Assembly (NCBI GenBank): GCA_016758965.1
Contig: JAEPRB010000010.1
Span: 248,001 to 312,000, forward strand
DNA from: Circinella minor
Taxonomy: Eukaryota > Mucoromycota > Mucoromycetes > Mucorales > Lichtheimiaceae
Length of the DNA: 64,000 nucleotides
Direction: 5' to 3'
Shown here: in pieces, positions 23,111-33,871 of the stretch
Layout of the letters: each line of letters begins with the position of its first letter
Numbering within the stretch: the stretch's first letter is position 1
The notes under the pieces: model-generated
Told to the model about the DNA's origin: nothing
Databases searched by the model: none
Seen by the model: the letters and a program-made list of their open reading frames with translations, nothing else
Position numbers and translations under genes: made by a program

Positions 23111-23565
23111 GGAAGTTCTCGATTCTGTGGTGGCAGAATATCGTATTTTGTGATGCTTCTAGTTCCGCTGAATAAGTCTGTCCGAGTAGTTTGCTACATT
23201 CAAATTTATCTATTCGTTCTGAATAGAAAGTGAAAAAAGTTCCAGTGGATAAAGCAAAAACTTTAACAAGTTTACGCCATACTGACACAGTCTCATAACG
23301 TATAAAACACCGAAATAAAACATTTGTCATCCAACCATCGCAAAGATATAAACCTGCATTAGATGGGATCAAACTCAAAGTTGTTAATACGTAAATGCTG
23401 ATGTTCTGCGAAGAATATTATTATCACAAATCTATGATATATCGAACAAAGTACTTACCTACACAGCAGCGAACCACAATTTTTTGATTTATCTACAGCA
23501 AAATAGATTTCTAAATTAACTGGTTTGTAAATTATGGGGTTACAAGTAAATATCACATTGCGCAT
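23111..23565 (-). pseudogene. Host gene 5' portion cut by the MULE insertion
   Basis: Exon 1, 23459-23565, starts MRNVIFTCNPIIYKPVNLE, continues into YFAVDKSKNCG, and ends at a GTAAGT donor. Exon 2 from 23397 (acceptor CATCAG) reads SIYVLTTLSLIPSNAGLYL, then WMTNVLFRCF and so on. It stays open until it runs directly into the terminal repeat of the MULE at 23110. Phase is kept across the intron. No domain recognised; the style is that of lineage-specific proteins I associate with Mucoromycota. The continuation beyond 19681 could not be identified. Confidence 0.5.
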
Positions 23566-24525
23566 AACAGCTCATCCACAACAACATATGGCAAGCACTT
23601 CAACTGAGAATTTCCAATCAACTAATGGTCGTTTCTTGTTGCAAAAACCCATTGGGATTATCTTCTCTCTCGCTCTCCTTTTATTCTTCCCTATCTACCT
23701 TACAGTATAAATAGATTTATATTATAAAATCATGATCATACAATAACAAATTCAGAGTGTACCATTCTACCGAAGGAACAAAAAGAAAAAAAGAAATCAT
23801 TGAAATAAAAAGTGGTAGTATTATTTATTTTAATACTTGACAACAACCTCACTATGTATTAGTCTTGATCATAATGATATTAGAATATAATTTGTACAGC
23901 AGATAGTCTTGACGCCGCAATTAGAATAGAAGGCAACAAATGACAGGTCCCTTGACGGTTCACATACATCTTCTCGTTCCCTTTGGGTTTCCGGCAACCT
24001 AACGTTCCAGAGAACGTGTTTCAATGAATCAGCCCACAGGAATTTCATTTGTATTTTTGATAGCCCAAGAACTTTTCTTTGGTATGCCAGTATGACGCCG
24101 CGACACCTTTACGATCAGAACTGTCTTTGCTTCTTTTTCACCCCAAATAACCAGTCTTTTGATCTTTTCTTGTCAACAGAAGGGAACAAACCCTGGATGC
24201 TAGAGGAGTCACAAACAATAACAGGTCAATTGACTCAAGGGGCTTAAACCGTGCCCTATTCAACGAACGAAAAAAAAAAGAACAACTTCAACAATCGAGA
24301 TCAGACATCTAGGGTATGTTTTTGCAGTAAGCAGGGCATTTTGTTCTCAATATATGTGTTTGTAGGATATATATATATATATCATATTTATCCTTGACTG
24401 GTTCTTTGTTTTATGTTTTCTGGAATACACTTTTCAAATGCGCGTTTTTACTAAAAAAAAAAGTTCATTAAAATACTCAATTAAAACATTTAGAGAACAA
24501 AAAAAATATACATAAATAAACTTAC
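23566..24525. other. Intergenic, no gene supported
   Basis: Mixed-composition DNA with several long CT-rich stretches. A 55-codon plus-strand frame at about 23537-23700 lies opposite the gene start above and is treated as a shadow. Confidence 0.4.
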
Positions 24526-24726
24526 TACCATTACCACCATATTGGCCATCTTTATCGATCTTCAACAACCACCAGTCATGAACAATAAGGGCGAATGGTT
24601 GATGACGAAATTGAAAAACGGATATTTTCGGCTGCATGGCTTCTTGATACTCAGATGCCACTATTACAAGAAAGACGACCTTGTCTCTTGTTGCCTTGGT
24701 GATTGTCCATGCCCCATCCAACAACC
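24526..24726 (-). CDS. Isolated exon of an unknown protein
   Basis: It follows a TTTTATAG acceptor and ends at a GTAAGTTT donor. It reads LLDGAWTITKATRDKVVFLV, then EYQEAMQPKISVFQFRHQP and HDWWLLKIDKDGQYGGNG. Composition is convincingly protein-like with two good splice signals. No partner exons or family were identified. Confidence 0.4.
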
Positions 24727-25348
24727 CTATAAAACTTTAAAAAGACAATATTAGTGAATTAGCTTTATTCATCTGACACTACTCAGAATCCCATCAAAGA
24801 TCCAAGCCTTTGAGTCCACAACCCTTCAAATAAATTAATTCATTCTGACGCAGCAAAACAACAAGCGATTTACCCTTGTACATTCAACACTACCGTTCAA
24901 AATAGATAAAAAGCATTTTGATGGAGGAAGATAGCAAGCGATAAACCCTTGTATGTTCAAAACTACTCGGGTTCTCGCCAAAGGACCAACCAACCCTTTG
25001 GGGGTTCCCTACCAAAGTTGAAAAGAAAAGATTAGAAGAACTTGAAATCTGGGTACGTCTATTTGCATCCCCCCCTCTCACCCCCCCTTTGCTGTCCGAG
25101 CCGGAAATAAAAAAATAAAATACTTCTCTTCACTGACTCTCTCTTAAGACCTTCTGTTTGTCTTTTTTTCTTCTTTGAATCTCTCTACTTTTTATTTCTA
25201 TAATTCTCTTACATTAGTTACACTTCCCAATTCCCCAACATTGATGAAATAAAAAAGAACTTTTTTGATATTCTATCAATAATAAACGGTTAAAAAAAGA
25301 AAGAGCAACTACAAATTATATATATAAAGGTAAAAATAAAAAATAAAA
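24727..25348. other. Intergenic with a short direct repeat
   Basis: A roughly 30-bp direct repeat (AGCGATNNACCCTTGTA followed by NNTTCAANACTAC) occurs near 24863 and 24936. C-runs lie near 25065-25090. No gene seen. Confidence 0.45.
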
Positions 25349-27790
25349 CTAAATTGTTAAATCAACAGCTGTTTCAGAATCGGAGGAATGGATAGAGCTA
25401 TTGTCAGTATTGTCAGGGATTGTTGTGAATTCAGGAAGTATTTTGATTGATCGATCAAACACATCTTTAAATATATCGTACCATGGATCAGCAGTTAATA
25501 CTTCTTCTTTATGTCCTCGAGGTTCAGGATAAAGTATAGGCCACTGGATATGCGAACCGGGCTTGATCTTGATAAGAATAATGTGGTTATTTTTAAGTTG
25601 TAGGACGATTGGACGAGTGCGTTTTGCATCAAGTGGATTTACACAAAGAGGAATATACATATTGGATTGAAAACCATCAAATAACGCCACGGGAGTTTGG
25701 GATACATCAGCAGCAATTTGTGTACATTCAGGAGCACAAAACCATGGATTATCTTGTGGGTTTAGAATTCCTTTAACACGACCATCATCATATTTTTTAT
25801 AATCACCATCAATATTTTTTAAATAATGAAGGAGCGTGGTATCTTTTACATCGACGTATCTATCCTCTGAACCAAATAATTCAAAAGCAAGCGCTCGGAA
25901 TCCACCATTTCCATCAGCAGCTGGATTGTGCACCGCTTCAACAGCAAAAGGAGGGATTAAATCAGTTACTAAATTTAAATTGGGAACGATACGAAGTTTA
26001 ATAGATGGAGTGGGAGGAAGCTGGTTGGTTGGTTGTGTATTATCAAGAGTATCCTGTTTTCCTTTCCTGTAGTTTTAATTGATATATCAAACAATAAAAT
26101 GTGGGTAGTTATATTTGTAATTATATAGATATACATACCAAATTTCAGCTGATTCACGACCAAATGCAGTTTTTGCTTTTTTCTTGCTTTCAAGTTCTTG
26201 ATGTTCTAATTCAATCAAATCCCTTTTCTTGCTGTTAGTTTTCTGACTTTTGCCATCACCTCTTTTTGCGAGAGTTTTTGGCTGCTGCAGTTCCTCAATA
26301 TCCAAAAAAAAAGATTATCACTAATTGCTCGTAAACGATGTAAAAGTGTAGTTCGCTGCTGTTGATCAGGATATTGGTATAATAAACCAGTTATACGTGC
26401 GAGTTCATCGTTAATCTCATCCTCAATACTTGGCAGGACATACGGTTCCGTTACTGCAATCATGTCATTATTATTTCGAGTAATATTTTCTATAGAATAA
26501 TACCAAAAAAAATATAAATATCGCTGCTAAAAATAAAACCTCATTTATACTACCTTCAGGCGCAGTTCTTTCAGGATAAAGATGCCAACGGCGAGGTACC
26601 AAACTTAAAGAAATTATACCGATAGATGGTAACATATGGCAACATGGGATATTATAATGAACTTTGATAGAACATCTGCATATATCTGTTTTTATAATAT
26701 TTCGATGTTTAAGCTCATTTCGGATAGAATAAAAAGAAAACTTAGAGATATTGCGCTCTACTTGTACTAAACGTTCCTTGTGATCTTGAGGAAGGTGAGG
26801 GTCAACATCAAAAGATTCTTTGTCATGTTGCCGTTTCCATGCTAAATTCTGTTTTACATAAAAAACATTGTACTGTATTAATAACGGATATCTATTTCTT
26901 ATAATCAATAATTTCTACATACTTTCAATCTATAATACTCGTCGATTTGTTCAAAAACAGAGTACAGATTGCCACTTGACGATTGGATTGAACTCTTTAA
27001 ATTGGCATGAGAGCCTTCGACCCGATTTGTGCTATTGTTATCAAAATGCTTTACATATGCACTATCTGTCCCAACCCATTTTTCACGAACTTCGAGTTTC
27101 CTATTTGATTGAGAGGAAATATGTATGCAATATTAGCGTAAAGTGTTATACCTTTCAGAAAATAAAAACTATCATACGTAGTTTTACTCACTCATCCAAA
27201 TATTTGATAACATCTTCTGGTTTTCTAGCCTTTTGTGCTATCTTCTTATACTTGTCAATAGCTTTGTTCTCAAGCAAATGGTCTGGAATACGTAACAGAC
27301 ATACCCGAAAGTTGATCAACATACTGATCAGTCATCAAAAAGTTGACAGCCTTTTCAAGATTTTCATAATCATCCTTGACATCAAAAGAATTTCGTAGTT
27401 TTGTTCGAAAATTGCGTCGCATGTGTACTTTGCATAATAATTTTTTTGCGTTAGGGAAAATGGTATTCAATGCTCGCACCAAAGCACTTTCATTATCAGT
27501 AACAAATGTTTGAGGAGATATAGGGTGATGAGATGGCCAGACTGTATCCCGAAGTTGAGTAACTACCCACTCGTAACTTTCGTTTGTTTCTTGTGATACC
27601 TATCCACCAGCAATACAAAATGTTTTTAATCTTGGATAGCTGATATTCCCGGTACCCACAACATTGACAAAAGGTAGACGCTGTCTATTTGTTTTGTAGG
27701 TGGCATCCGTTATGCTAAATCAATAGCAGACTGATGAGTGTTGTATCCAACGTACAATGGCTTTATAATAACGGTCATTTAATAATATAT
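25349..27790 (-). pseudogene. Second MULE transposase, degenerate, with SWIM and OTU-like domains
   Basis: Reading the minus strand: a DDE domain with Asp in ITDATYKTN (about 27710), Asp in VTDNESALVRAL (about 27495), then FPNAKKLLCKVHMRRNF; Glu in STNRVEGSHANLKSSI (about 26985); a SWIM zinc finger CRCSIKVHYNIPCCHML (about 26650-26690); a Lys-rich linker; and at 25349-25930 an OTU-like domain starting AADGNGGFRALAFELFG, with NNHIILIKI near its end. Defects: TGA at 27720-27722, TAG at 27600-27602 (in AGG*VSQE, where MULEs often have Trp), a frameshift near 27300, and another in the T9 run near 26308. The 5' part, including any DNA-binding domain, is missing. The canonical OTU catalytic Cys (DGNCGFR) is Gly here. 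Introns are present, for example 27100-27190. Confidence 0.75.
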
Positions 27791-28182
27791 ATTTAAATAC
27801 AGCATACTTCAAATATGTTTCACTGACATTTTGGTATTTTTACGGTATGTTTCAATGACTCTTAATATTAAAGAAGTCCGTCTTCTTTATTGATACTATT
27901 TGACAGCTGCGTTGATATATTATTTTATCAACGGCAAAACGTATAGGATATAATGTTCACATATACCATTGTCATTATTCATCGTCATTAACAAATCGGA
28001 AGACTATCATTGTTTCATACACGCATATTGATATACCCGTCCATTGATTAGAATTTAATATAAATAGTGATAATATTTTATTATAATAAACTTCAGTTCA
28101 ATTATTGTTCTTTTGGGTCTCGTTGACTTATTACTGTCTCTTTATTTTATTAATTTTGATTGATATAACATTTCCTGGTATC
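27791..28182. other. Junction region between MULE relic and LTR element
   Basis: AT-rich DNA with neither MULE coding sequence nor recognisable LTR. It may contain a diverged or replaced 5' part of the 5' LTR. No gene seen. Confidence 0.4.
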
Positions 28183-28604
28183 AGATTTGATTTTATCTGA
28201 AATTGGATTCGATTTTACCTGGAACAAGATCCGTTTTTACCTGAAATTGTATTCAATTTTACCTGGAACCATATTCGATTTTACCTGAAATTGTATTCAC
28301 TGTCACCTGGTACAAGATTCGAATTAAGGAGTTAGATAATTAAATAATTAGTATAAAAAGGATAGTTTCTCCCTTTCAAACAAAATAACAATTAGTTCAC
28401 TCTCTTTCATTTTTATTGAAATAAACTCTTTTTCCGACTATTTGATCGGTTGAATTTGCTGGTTATAAAAACTGCCCTTTTATTTATTTTTCTTTTTATT
28501 GATTAAGTTATTGATATAACTTTCCTTATTCCTTGAGTCTTTTACTCGGAATTTCTTATATTTTCTTATTATTTTCTTAATTACGATCCGAACAGGACGT
28601 AATA
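28183..28604 (+). repeat. 5' LTR (outer end missing)
   Basis: It matches 36948-37374. It contains alternating about 22-bp units (ATTCGATTTTACCTGAAATTG and ATTCGATTTTACCTGGAACAAG), then AAGGAGTTAGATAATTAAAT, a probable TATAAAAAGG promoter at about 28354, and an end ACAGGACGTAATA, where the 3' LTR has ACGGGACGTAACA. The first about 240 bp of the 3' LTR have no counterpart here. Confidence 0.85.
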
Positions 28605-28626
28605 TTTGGTGCTCACTACAGGGGAT
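28605..28626 (+). other. Probable primer-binding site
   Basis: The sequence immediately after the 5' LTR, TTTGGTGCTCACTACAGGGG, contains TGG two bases in and could pair with a tRNA 3' end. The tRNA identity is not assigned. Confidence 0.45.
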
Positions 28627-28803
28627 CTCTATTTTAGAAGCATAGAAGAACACATTAAGTTCAATCTTCAACTATAAGATCGCTTATCCAAAGTCCTCTT
28701 TACACTTCTGAATTTTTTATTATCGAATAACGATACCACAACTTCTCAAATATAAAAACTTTATCAAACTCTTAAGAACTTATTTTAATTTTAACAAACA
28801 AAA

Positions 28804-29993
28804 ATGACTATCACGGATTCAAGACACGCTCCTTCCCCAGAATCTGACTTGGGCTCACATCCACCTGTGTTGGCACATGGCACTGACTCATTTAACTATA
28901 AGCCTAAGTTAATTGATTTCTGTGGTTATGAGGGTGAAGATTTCCGTCATTTTAAAGATACACTTGAATCATATTTTGCAATTACTGATATCAAAAATGC
29001 AGCACGACAAGCTAGCATTCTCAATGCTCAAGTTAAAAAGTACGCTTGTATTTTTTTACAAGGAAAGATCCGTAGCACACCCTCTATTGGAACGAAATAC
29101 GATGAATTAATTAAACTTTTGGAAAAAGAATATGTGACTGAAGATGTCATTGAATATTATAAAGATGCTTTCGACCAATTGACACAAGGGAAAGATGAAC
29201 CTCCAAGAATGTATTTGGGACGAATTCAACAAGCTGCTGATTTGGCAGAATTAACTGGTAATGAAGGCAAAGCCTTAATTGAAGCAAAATTTAAATCAGG
29301 TTTATTACCACGTATAAAGAAACATTGTTATATGATGGGAGCAAGATCATTTGCCGATTACAAACAGTTCGCTTATGGATACTGGAGAGGACAATATAGT
29401 ACTACCTTATATCCTCAAGATAACCCTTTTATTCCACAAAAAGCCGACGATAGAATCCCTACTGCATGGATGAATAGAAATGACCAATCAAGAGAAACTA
29501 TTAAGAAGGCTCGATCACGCGCTTTCCATTCTCCCAGACTAGATCACGAATCCGGCTCTAACTCTCCATCTATAAATGCAATAACTAAACAAATGCAAAG
29601 TCTTGAATTATTTCAACATGAATCAGAAAATCCACCTAACGATTCGCATGATAATCCCAACTATAGTTTAGAAAGAATGTTGTGAAGATTAATTCAAGAA
29701 GAAACAAAAAAATTGTCACAGCCCACAAATCATATAATGATCGCAATAATAACAGAAATCAATACCGTTATAATAATAATTATCGTAACAATCAATACCG
29801 AAATAACTCTTACCAACAATACAATAACAACAGAGGCAATTTTGACCAATACAATAAAGGAACTGAAAACCAATATAACAGGAATGAAAACCAATACCAC
29901 AGAAACGATAATCAATATAATCGAAGAAGATCATCTCTAATTATATTATTTTTTTCATATAATAAATTAATACTTTTACTTTTAGTAAATTAA
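28804..29993 (+). pseudogene. gag of the gypsy element, broken
   Basis: The main frame 28804-29685 (293 codons) starts MTITDSRHAPSPESDLGSHP and contains a retrotransposon-gag capsid-like region (FCGYEGEDFRHFKDTLESYF through RIKKHCYMMGARSFADYKQF). It ends at TGA 29683-29685. The same frame reads on sensibly (RLIQEETKKLSQ) past that stop, which fits CGA changed to TGA. Near 29735 coding shifts to another frame, an Asn/Tyr/Arg-rich nucleocapsid-like tail (SYNDRNNNRNQYRYNNN) ending NQYNRRRSS. No CCHC knuckle is present; the basic low-complexity tail probably serves as the RNA-binding part. A similar tail resumes at about 30207 (NGENRPGPNRYQ) beyond an AT-rich insertion. Confidence 0.75.
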
Positions 29994-30206
29994 ATTATTT
30001 TAATTATAATTTACACTTCTAATTATATTACTGAAATAGAACTGCCAAGACAAAATCAAAGATTTTTATGGAGTTCTATTCTAGTCAATTTCTCTAAGAG
30101 AAAGTAACATAAAGAGTCGCGTTGCAAGTTAAAAACTTACAACTTTTTCTAAATTAATAATTAACTTTAAAACTTTATAAATAAAACAATTTGAATCATT
30201 TTTCAA
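29934..30206. other. AT-rich insertion within gag/pol
   Basis: About 260 bp with stops in all frames separates two halves of one Asn-rich tail. It contains a near-palindrome GTTGCAAGTTAAAAACTTAC plus AAC at about 30121, and CTAATTATATTA occurs twice (29936 and 30017). It might be a small transposon or an unspliced intron; splice sites are not convincing. Confidence 0.45.
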
Positions 30207-33200
30207 AGGAATGGAGAGAACAGACCAGGACCAAACAGATATCAAAATAATAACAATAACGAATCACTTTACAAACAAGATCCTCCACCTCGTCCCAACT
30301 CACCTTCTGCCACTTTAGCTGTTTTGGAAGAAGAAAACAGTGGTTTTATTGAAAGCTTATCCAGTGGTGATATAAATAATTCTTATAACCAAGAAAACGA
30401 ATATTTTTCTGACAATGACGATTATTTTGACGATGACTTGCAAGTACACGAAGACGATTTTGATGAGTTATATGCTGCACAACAACGTATTCCAAAACCT
30501 TCAACTCGTCAATTGAGGCTGCATAATGAAACAGGTAAGGTAAATAAAGTAAATTCACAAAAGAAAGTTGATTTTGTAGACCCTCCAGTTCGACGCAAGT
30601 CAAGGAAAGAAAAACAAGCCATGCAACAACCTGACAATTACATGGGTTCTCCATCACATGTTGAACAAAACTTTAAGCTTCCAGCTTTTCAATCTTCTGT
30701 TTCTAACCCTGAAAACTTACCAGTACCTTTACCACCTATGCCAACAACTGGCCTCGCATCAATATTTGGAGATTCAAGTCTAAACAAAACACAGAAACCT
30801 GTTGGAAGTCAATGGACAGATATAAGAAATAAAAATAATAACGAAATGGATATTGACTCACCTCCAGTTGAAAAAGAAACTTATTCTCAAGCTCCTTTAA
30901 ATACCCCAACTCAAAATAAAACACCTCCTTCCAAAGCATCGCAACAAAAGTCTCCTGTTACACAAAGAGATAAACAAAAAAATATTCGACGAAATAACAA
31001 AAAAATAACAGCCCTTGCACAAAATATAATAAGAAAAGAACCTTATAATGTTGCTACCGATATTATAAATCATACAGCTGATATTAGCTTTGGCCAATTA
31101 TTACGAATAGCACCTTCCCTTCGACGCCAATTCACTGGAGCCTGTAGAACAGCCAGAACACTTGCCGTCTTGGATGAATTACCAAAACAAATGCAAAACA
31201 CAACAGCTTTATATGCTGTTTTCTATCTTCACTCACTGCCTATTCGCACTCTAATTGATAGTGGAGCTTCAAAATTTTGCATATCATTAAACTTGACCCA
31301 AAGACTTAAATTAACGATTCAAGAACCTTCTACAGCAGTTTTCATGCTAGGAAATGGTGATAGACACGCCTCTTTAGGCAATATCAATGATTTAGCCTTA
31401 AAACCAAATGGAACAGCAGCCGTACCCGTTTCGATGGAAGTATTACCTACTACACCTGCTGATATAATAGTTGGAAATGATTGGCTTCGAATTGCACACG
31501 CAAAAATAGATTATCAAACAAGAAAAATGTGGATTCATCATGGAAAACCTCGATCTATACCTATCTTGTATGAACGACAAAGAATGGATTTAATCAGTCC
31601 TTGGTCTAATAATGAATCTTCCTTAAATGAAGTGATAGACTCAGACGTCACTGATGACGATTGTAGCGACGATTCTGGAATTGACTCTACCTCAGATACT
31701 TATTCAGCTGATTCAGAAGAAGATGTTTCTCCATTAGAAGAAATGCTTACCAACGAATATTGGCTAGGCGACGAACTTTATCCAATAGTAGAAATTACTC
31801 ACCCATTAGAATTATTTCCTAACAATGACGTACTACAAGTTGTAGTCGCAGAAGAAATCTCGTTGTCAATTACTGCTTATCAAACTTACGATATCCCAAT
31901 TATCTCTCAGCATCGATCTTCAAATACCTTTATATTTGAATTAAACACTTCACTACCCGATTATATAGAAATATATAGTGGAATTTTATATCCTTCTGAT
32001 ACAACTTATCGTATTTTTATTATCAATATGTCAGAAACAGAGAACTACAATATAAAACTTGGTTTCATGATCGGTGAATTAGTTCCCGTAACATTAAATT
32101 CATAAGGATATGATCTCGTTAATGAAGTTGATAAAACAAGATCCTTATCAAACCAAGACATACCTTTTAGACAATCACTATCAAAGGACCAACTTGACCA
32201 AATCGAAATTGGACCACTTGACAATAAATTAAAGAAAGAATTAATCACACTCATAGAAAGATACTATGACATATTTGACTGGGATAAGAACCGTATTGGT
32301 CACACAATACAAATTAGTCATGAATTTATAACAGACTCAAACATTGCTCCTATGCGTCAACGACCCTATCGCATGAGTGCTCTTGAAATTAAACATCTCA
32401 AAAAAGAAATTGACCGCTTTTATAAAATGGGAATCATTCGAGCTTCATCTAGTCCGTGGGCTGTACCTATACTTATGGTCAAGAAAAAGAATAACGATTA
32501 CAGACTCGTTGTCGACTATCGAAAATTAAACGCTATTACTCGAGCAGATAGCTATGTTATTCCACGAATTGACGAACTACTTGATTCTTTAGGTTCCGCC
32601 TCCATATTTTCTGCTCTCGACATGTCTTCAGGATTTTACAACATACCAATGTCTACCAAATCGGACTCCATTGCAAAGACTAGCGTTTCATGTCCAATCA
32701 TAGGCTCATTCGAATACTTAAAAATGCCAATGGGATTAACCAATGCTCCAGCAACGTTTCAAAGATTAATTGACATTGCTTTTCGACCTCTTCTAAACCG
32801 CTGCTTAGTTGCTTATATTGACGACCTGAACGTATATTCATCAGACCATAAACAACACCTACACGACCTTGCCAAAGTATTTGCTTGCATAAAACATTTT
32901 GGACTTGTCATCAACCCACGAAAATGTTCATTATATAAAAACTCATTAGTATTCCTTGGTTATGTAATAACATCAAATGGATTAAAAACAGACCCTGATA
33001 AAATAAAGAAAATAGCTGAATATCCACGCCCACAAACAATCACCCAAATAAGAAGGTTTATTGGATTATGTTCCTATTATCGACGATTTATTAAAAATTT
33101 TGCTGCGATTGCATGACCTTTACACGACCAAATGAAAGCAGAAGGAAAACGACCACCTTGGGGACCCGAGACCGCTAAGGCATTTGAAACTTTAAAAGAT

Positions 33201-33620
33201 GTATTATGTAGTAGTCCTATTCTTATCCGACCAGACTTTGATAAACCCTTTACATTGATAACGGATGCTTCCCGAGAAGGACTCGGGATTGTTCTGTGCC
33301 AGCATGACGAAGAAAATAAAGAACATGTTGTGCTTTATGCTAGTCGAGGATTATTATCTAACGAACGCAATTACGGAATTTCAAAGCTTGAAATGTTAGC
33401 TGTCATATGGGGTGTAAAAACATTGAGACCTTATTTACTTGGAAATAAATTCACTATTATTACTGATCATTCAGCATTAAAAGGATTATTAAATACTCCT
33501 CGACCAGAAGGCATTATAGCAAGATGGATTACCACTTTATCGGAATACTCCTTTGAAATAAAATATCGTCCAGGAAAAGAAAATAGAAATGCAGATTTTC
33601 TCAGTCGCCTTGGATACTAA
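30207..33620 (+). pseudogene. gypsy pol: aspartic protease, reverse transcriptase, RNase H (two in-frame stops)
   Basis: This is a single reading frame. After an acidic, Pro/Ser/Gln-rich N-terminal stretch comes a retropepsin with the active-site motif TLIDSGASKF (about 31250-31280) and flap/late motif IIVGNDWL. TAA at 32103-32105 interrupts before the RT. The RT has PYRMSALE, SSPWAVPILMVKKKN, FSALDMSSGFYNIPM, the FEYLKMPMGLTNAPATFQRL box and YIDDLNVYS (catalytic YxDD), and ends at TGA 33114-33116, where gypsy RTs usually read A-R-P-L. RNase H follows in the same frame: LITDASREGLG, SKLEMLAVIW, ITDHSALKGLL and RNADFLSRLGY, ending TAA 33618-33620. Both internal stops fit single C-to-T changes from CAA and CGA. 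Confidence 0.88.
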
Positions 33621-33871
33621 ACAACATCACATTTCTGACCAGCATTTAGGAAGTCGTAAAAAGCTTAAATTCATTATAATTAACATACCATATAATTCAT
33701 TTTAACCCCTATAAAAAAAAATTAAAGCTCTCGAATATACCTATATTTTTAAACAATTGAACATCAATACAAGAAAAACCAACTTACCTCACCTCTCCTA
33801 AAAACAACCTAAATCAACACAAAACACAAATTGGATATCACACAACATTAATTTAAACAGAATACTTCATC

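Noticed and set aside
23537..23707. Plus-strand 55-codon ORF with a hydrophobic end
   Set aside because: It lies opposite the start of the spliced gene at 23565 and in its promoter; no independent support.
29680..29740. Programmed -1 frameshift between gag and the Asn-rich tail
   Set aside because: The gag frame continues sensibly past its TGA (RLIQEETKKLSQ), so a nonsense change plus a later indel explains it better; no slippery heptamer is seen.
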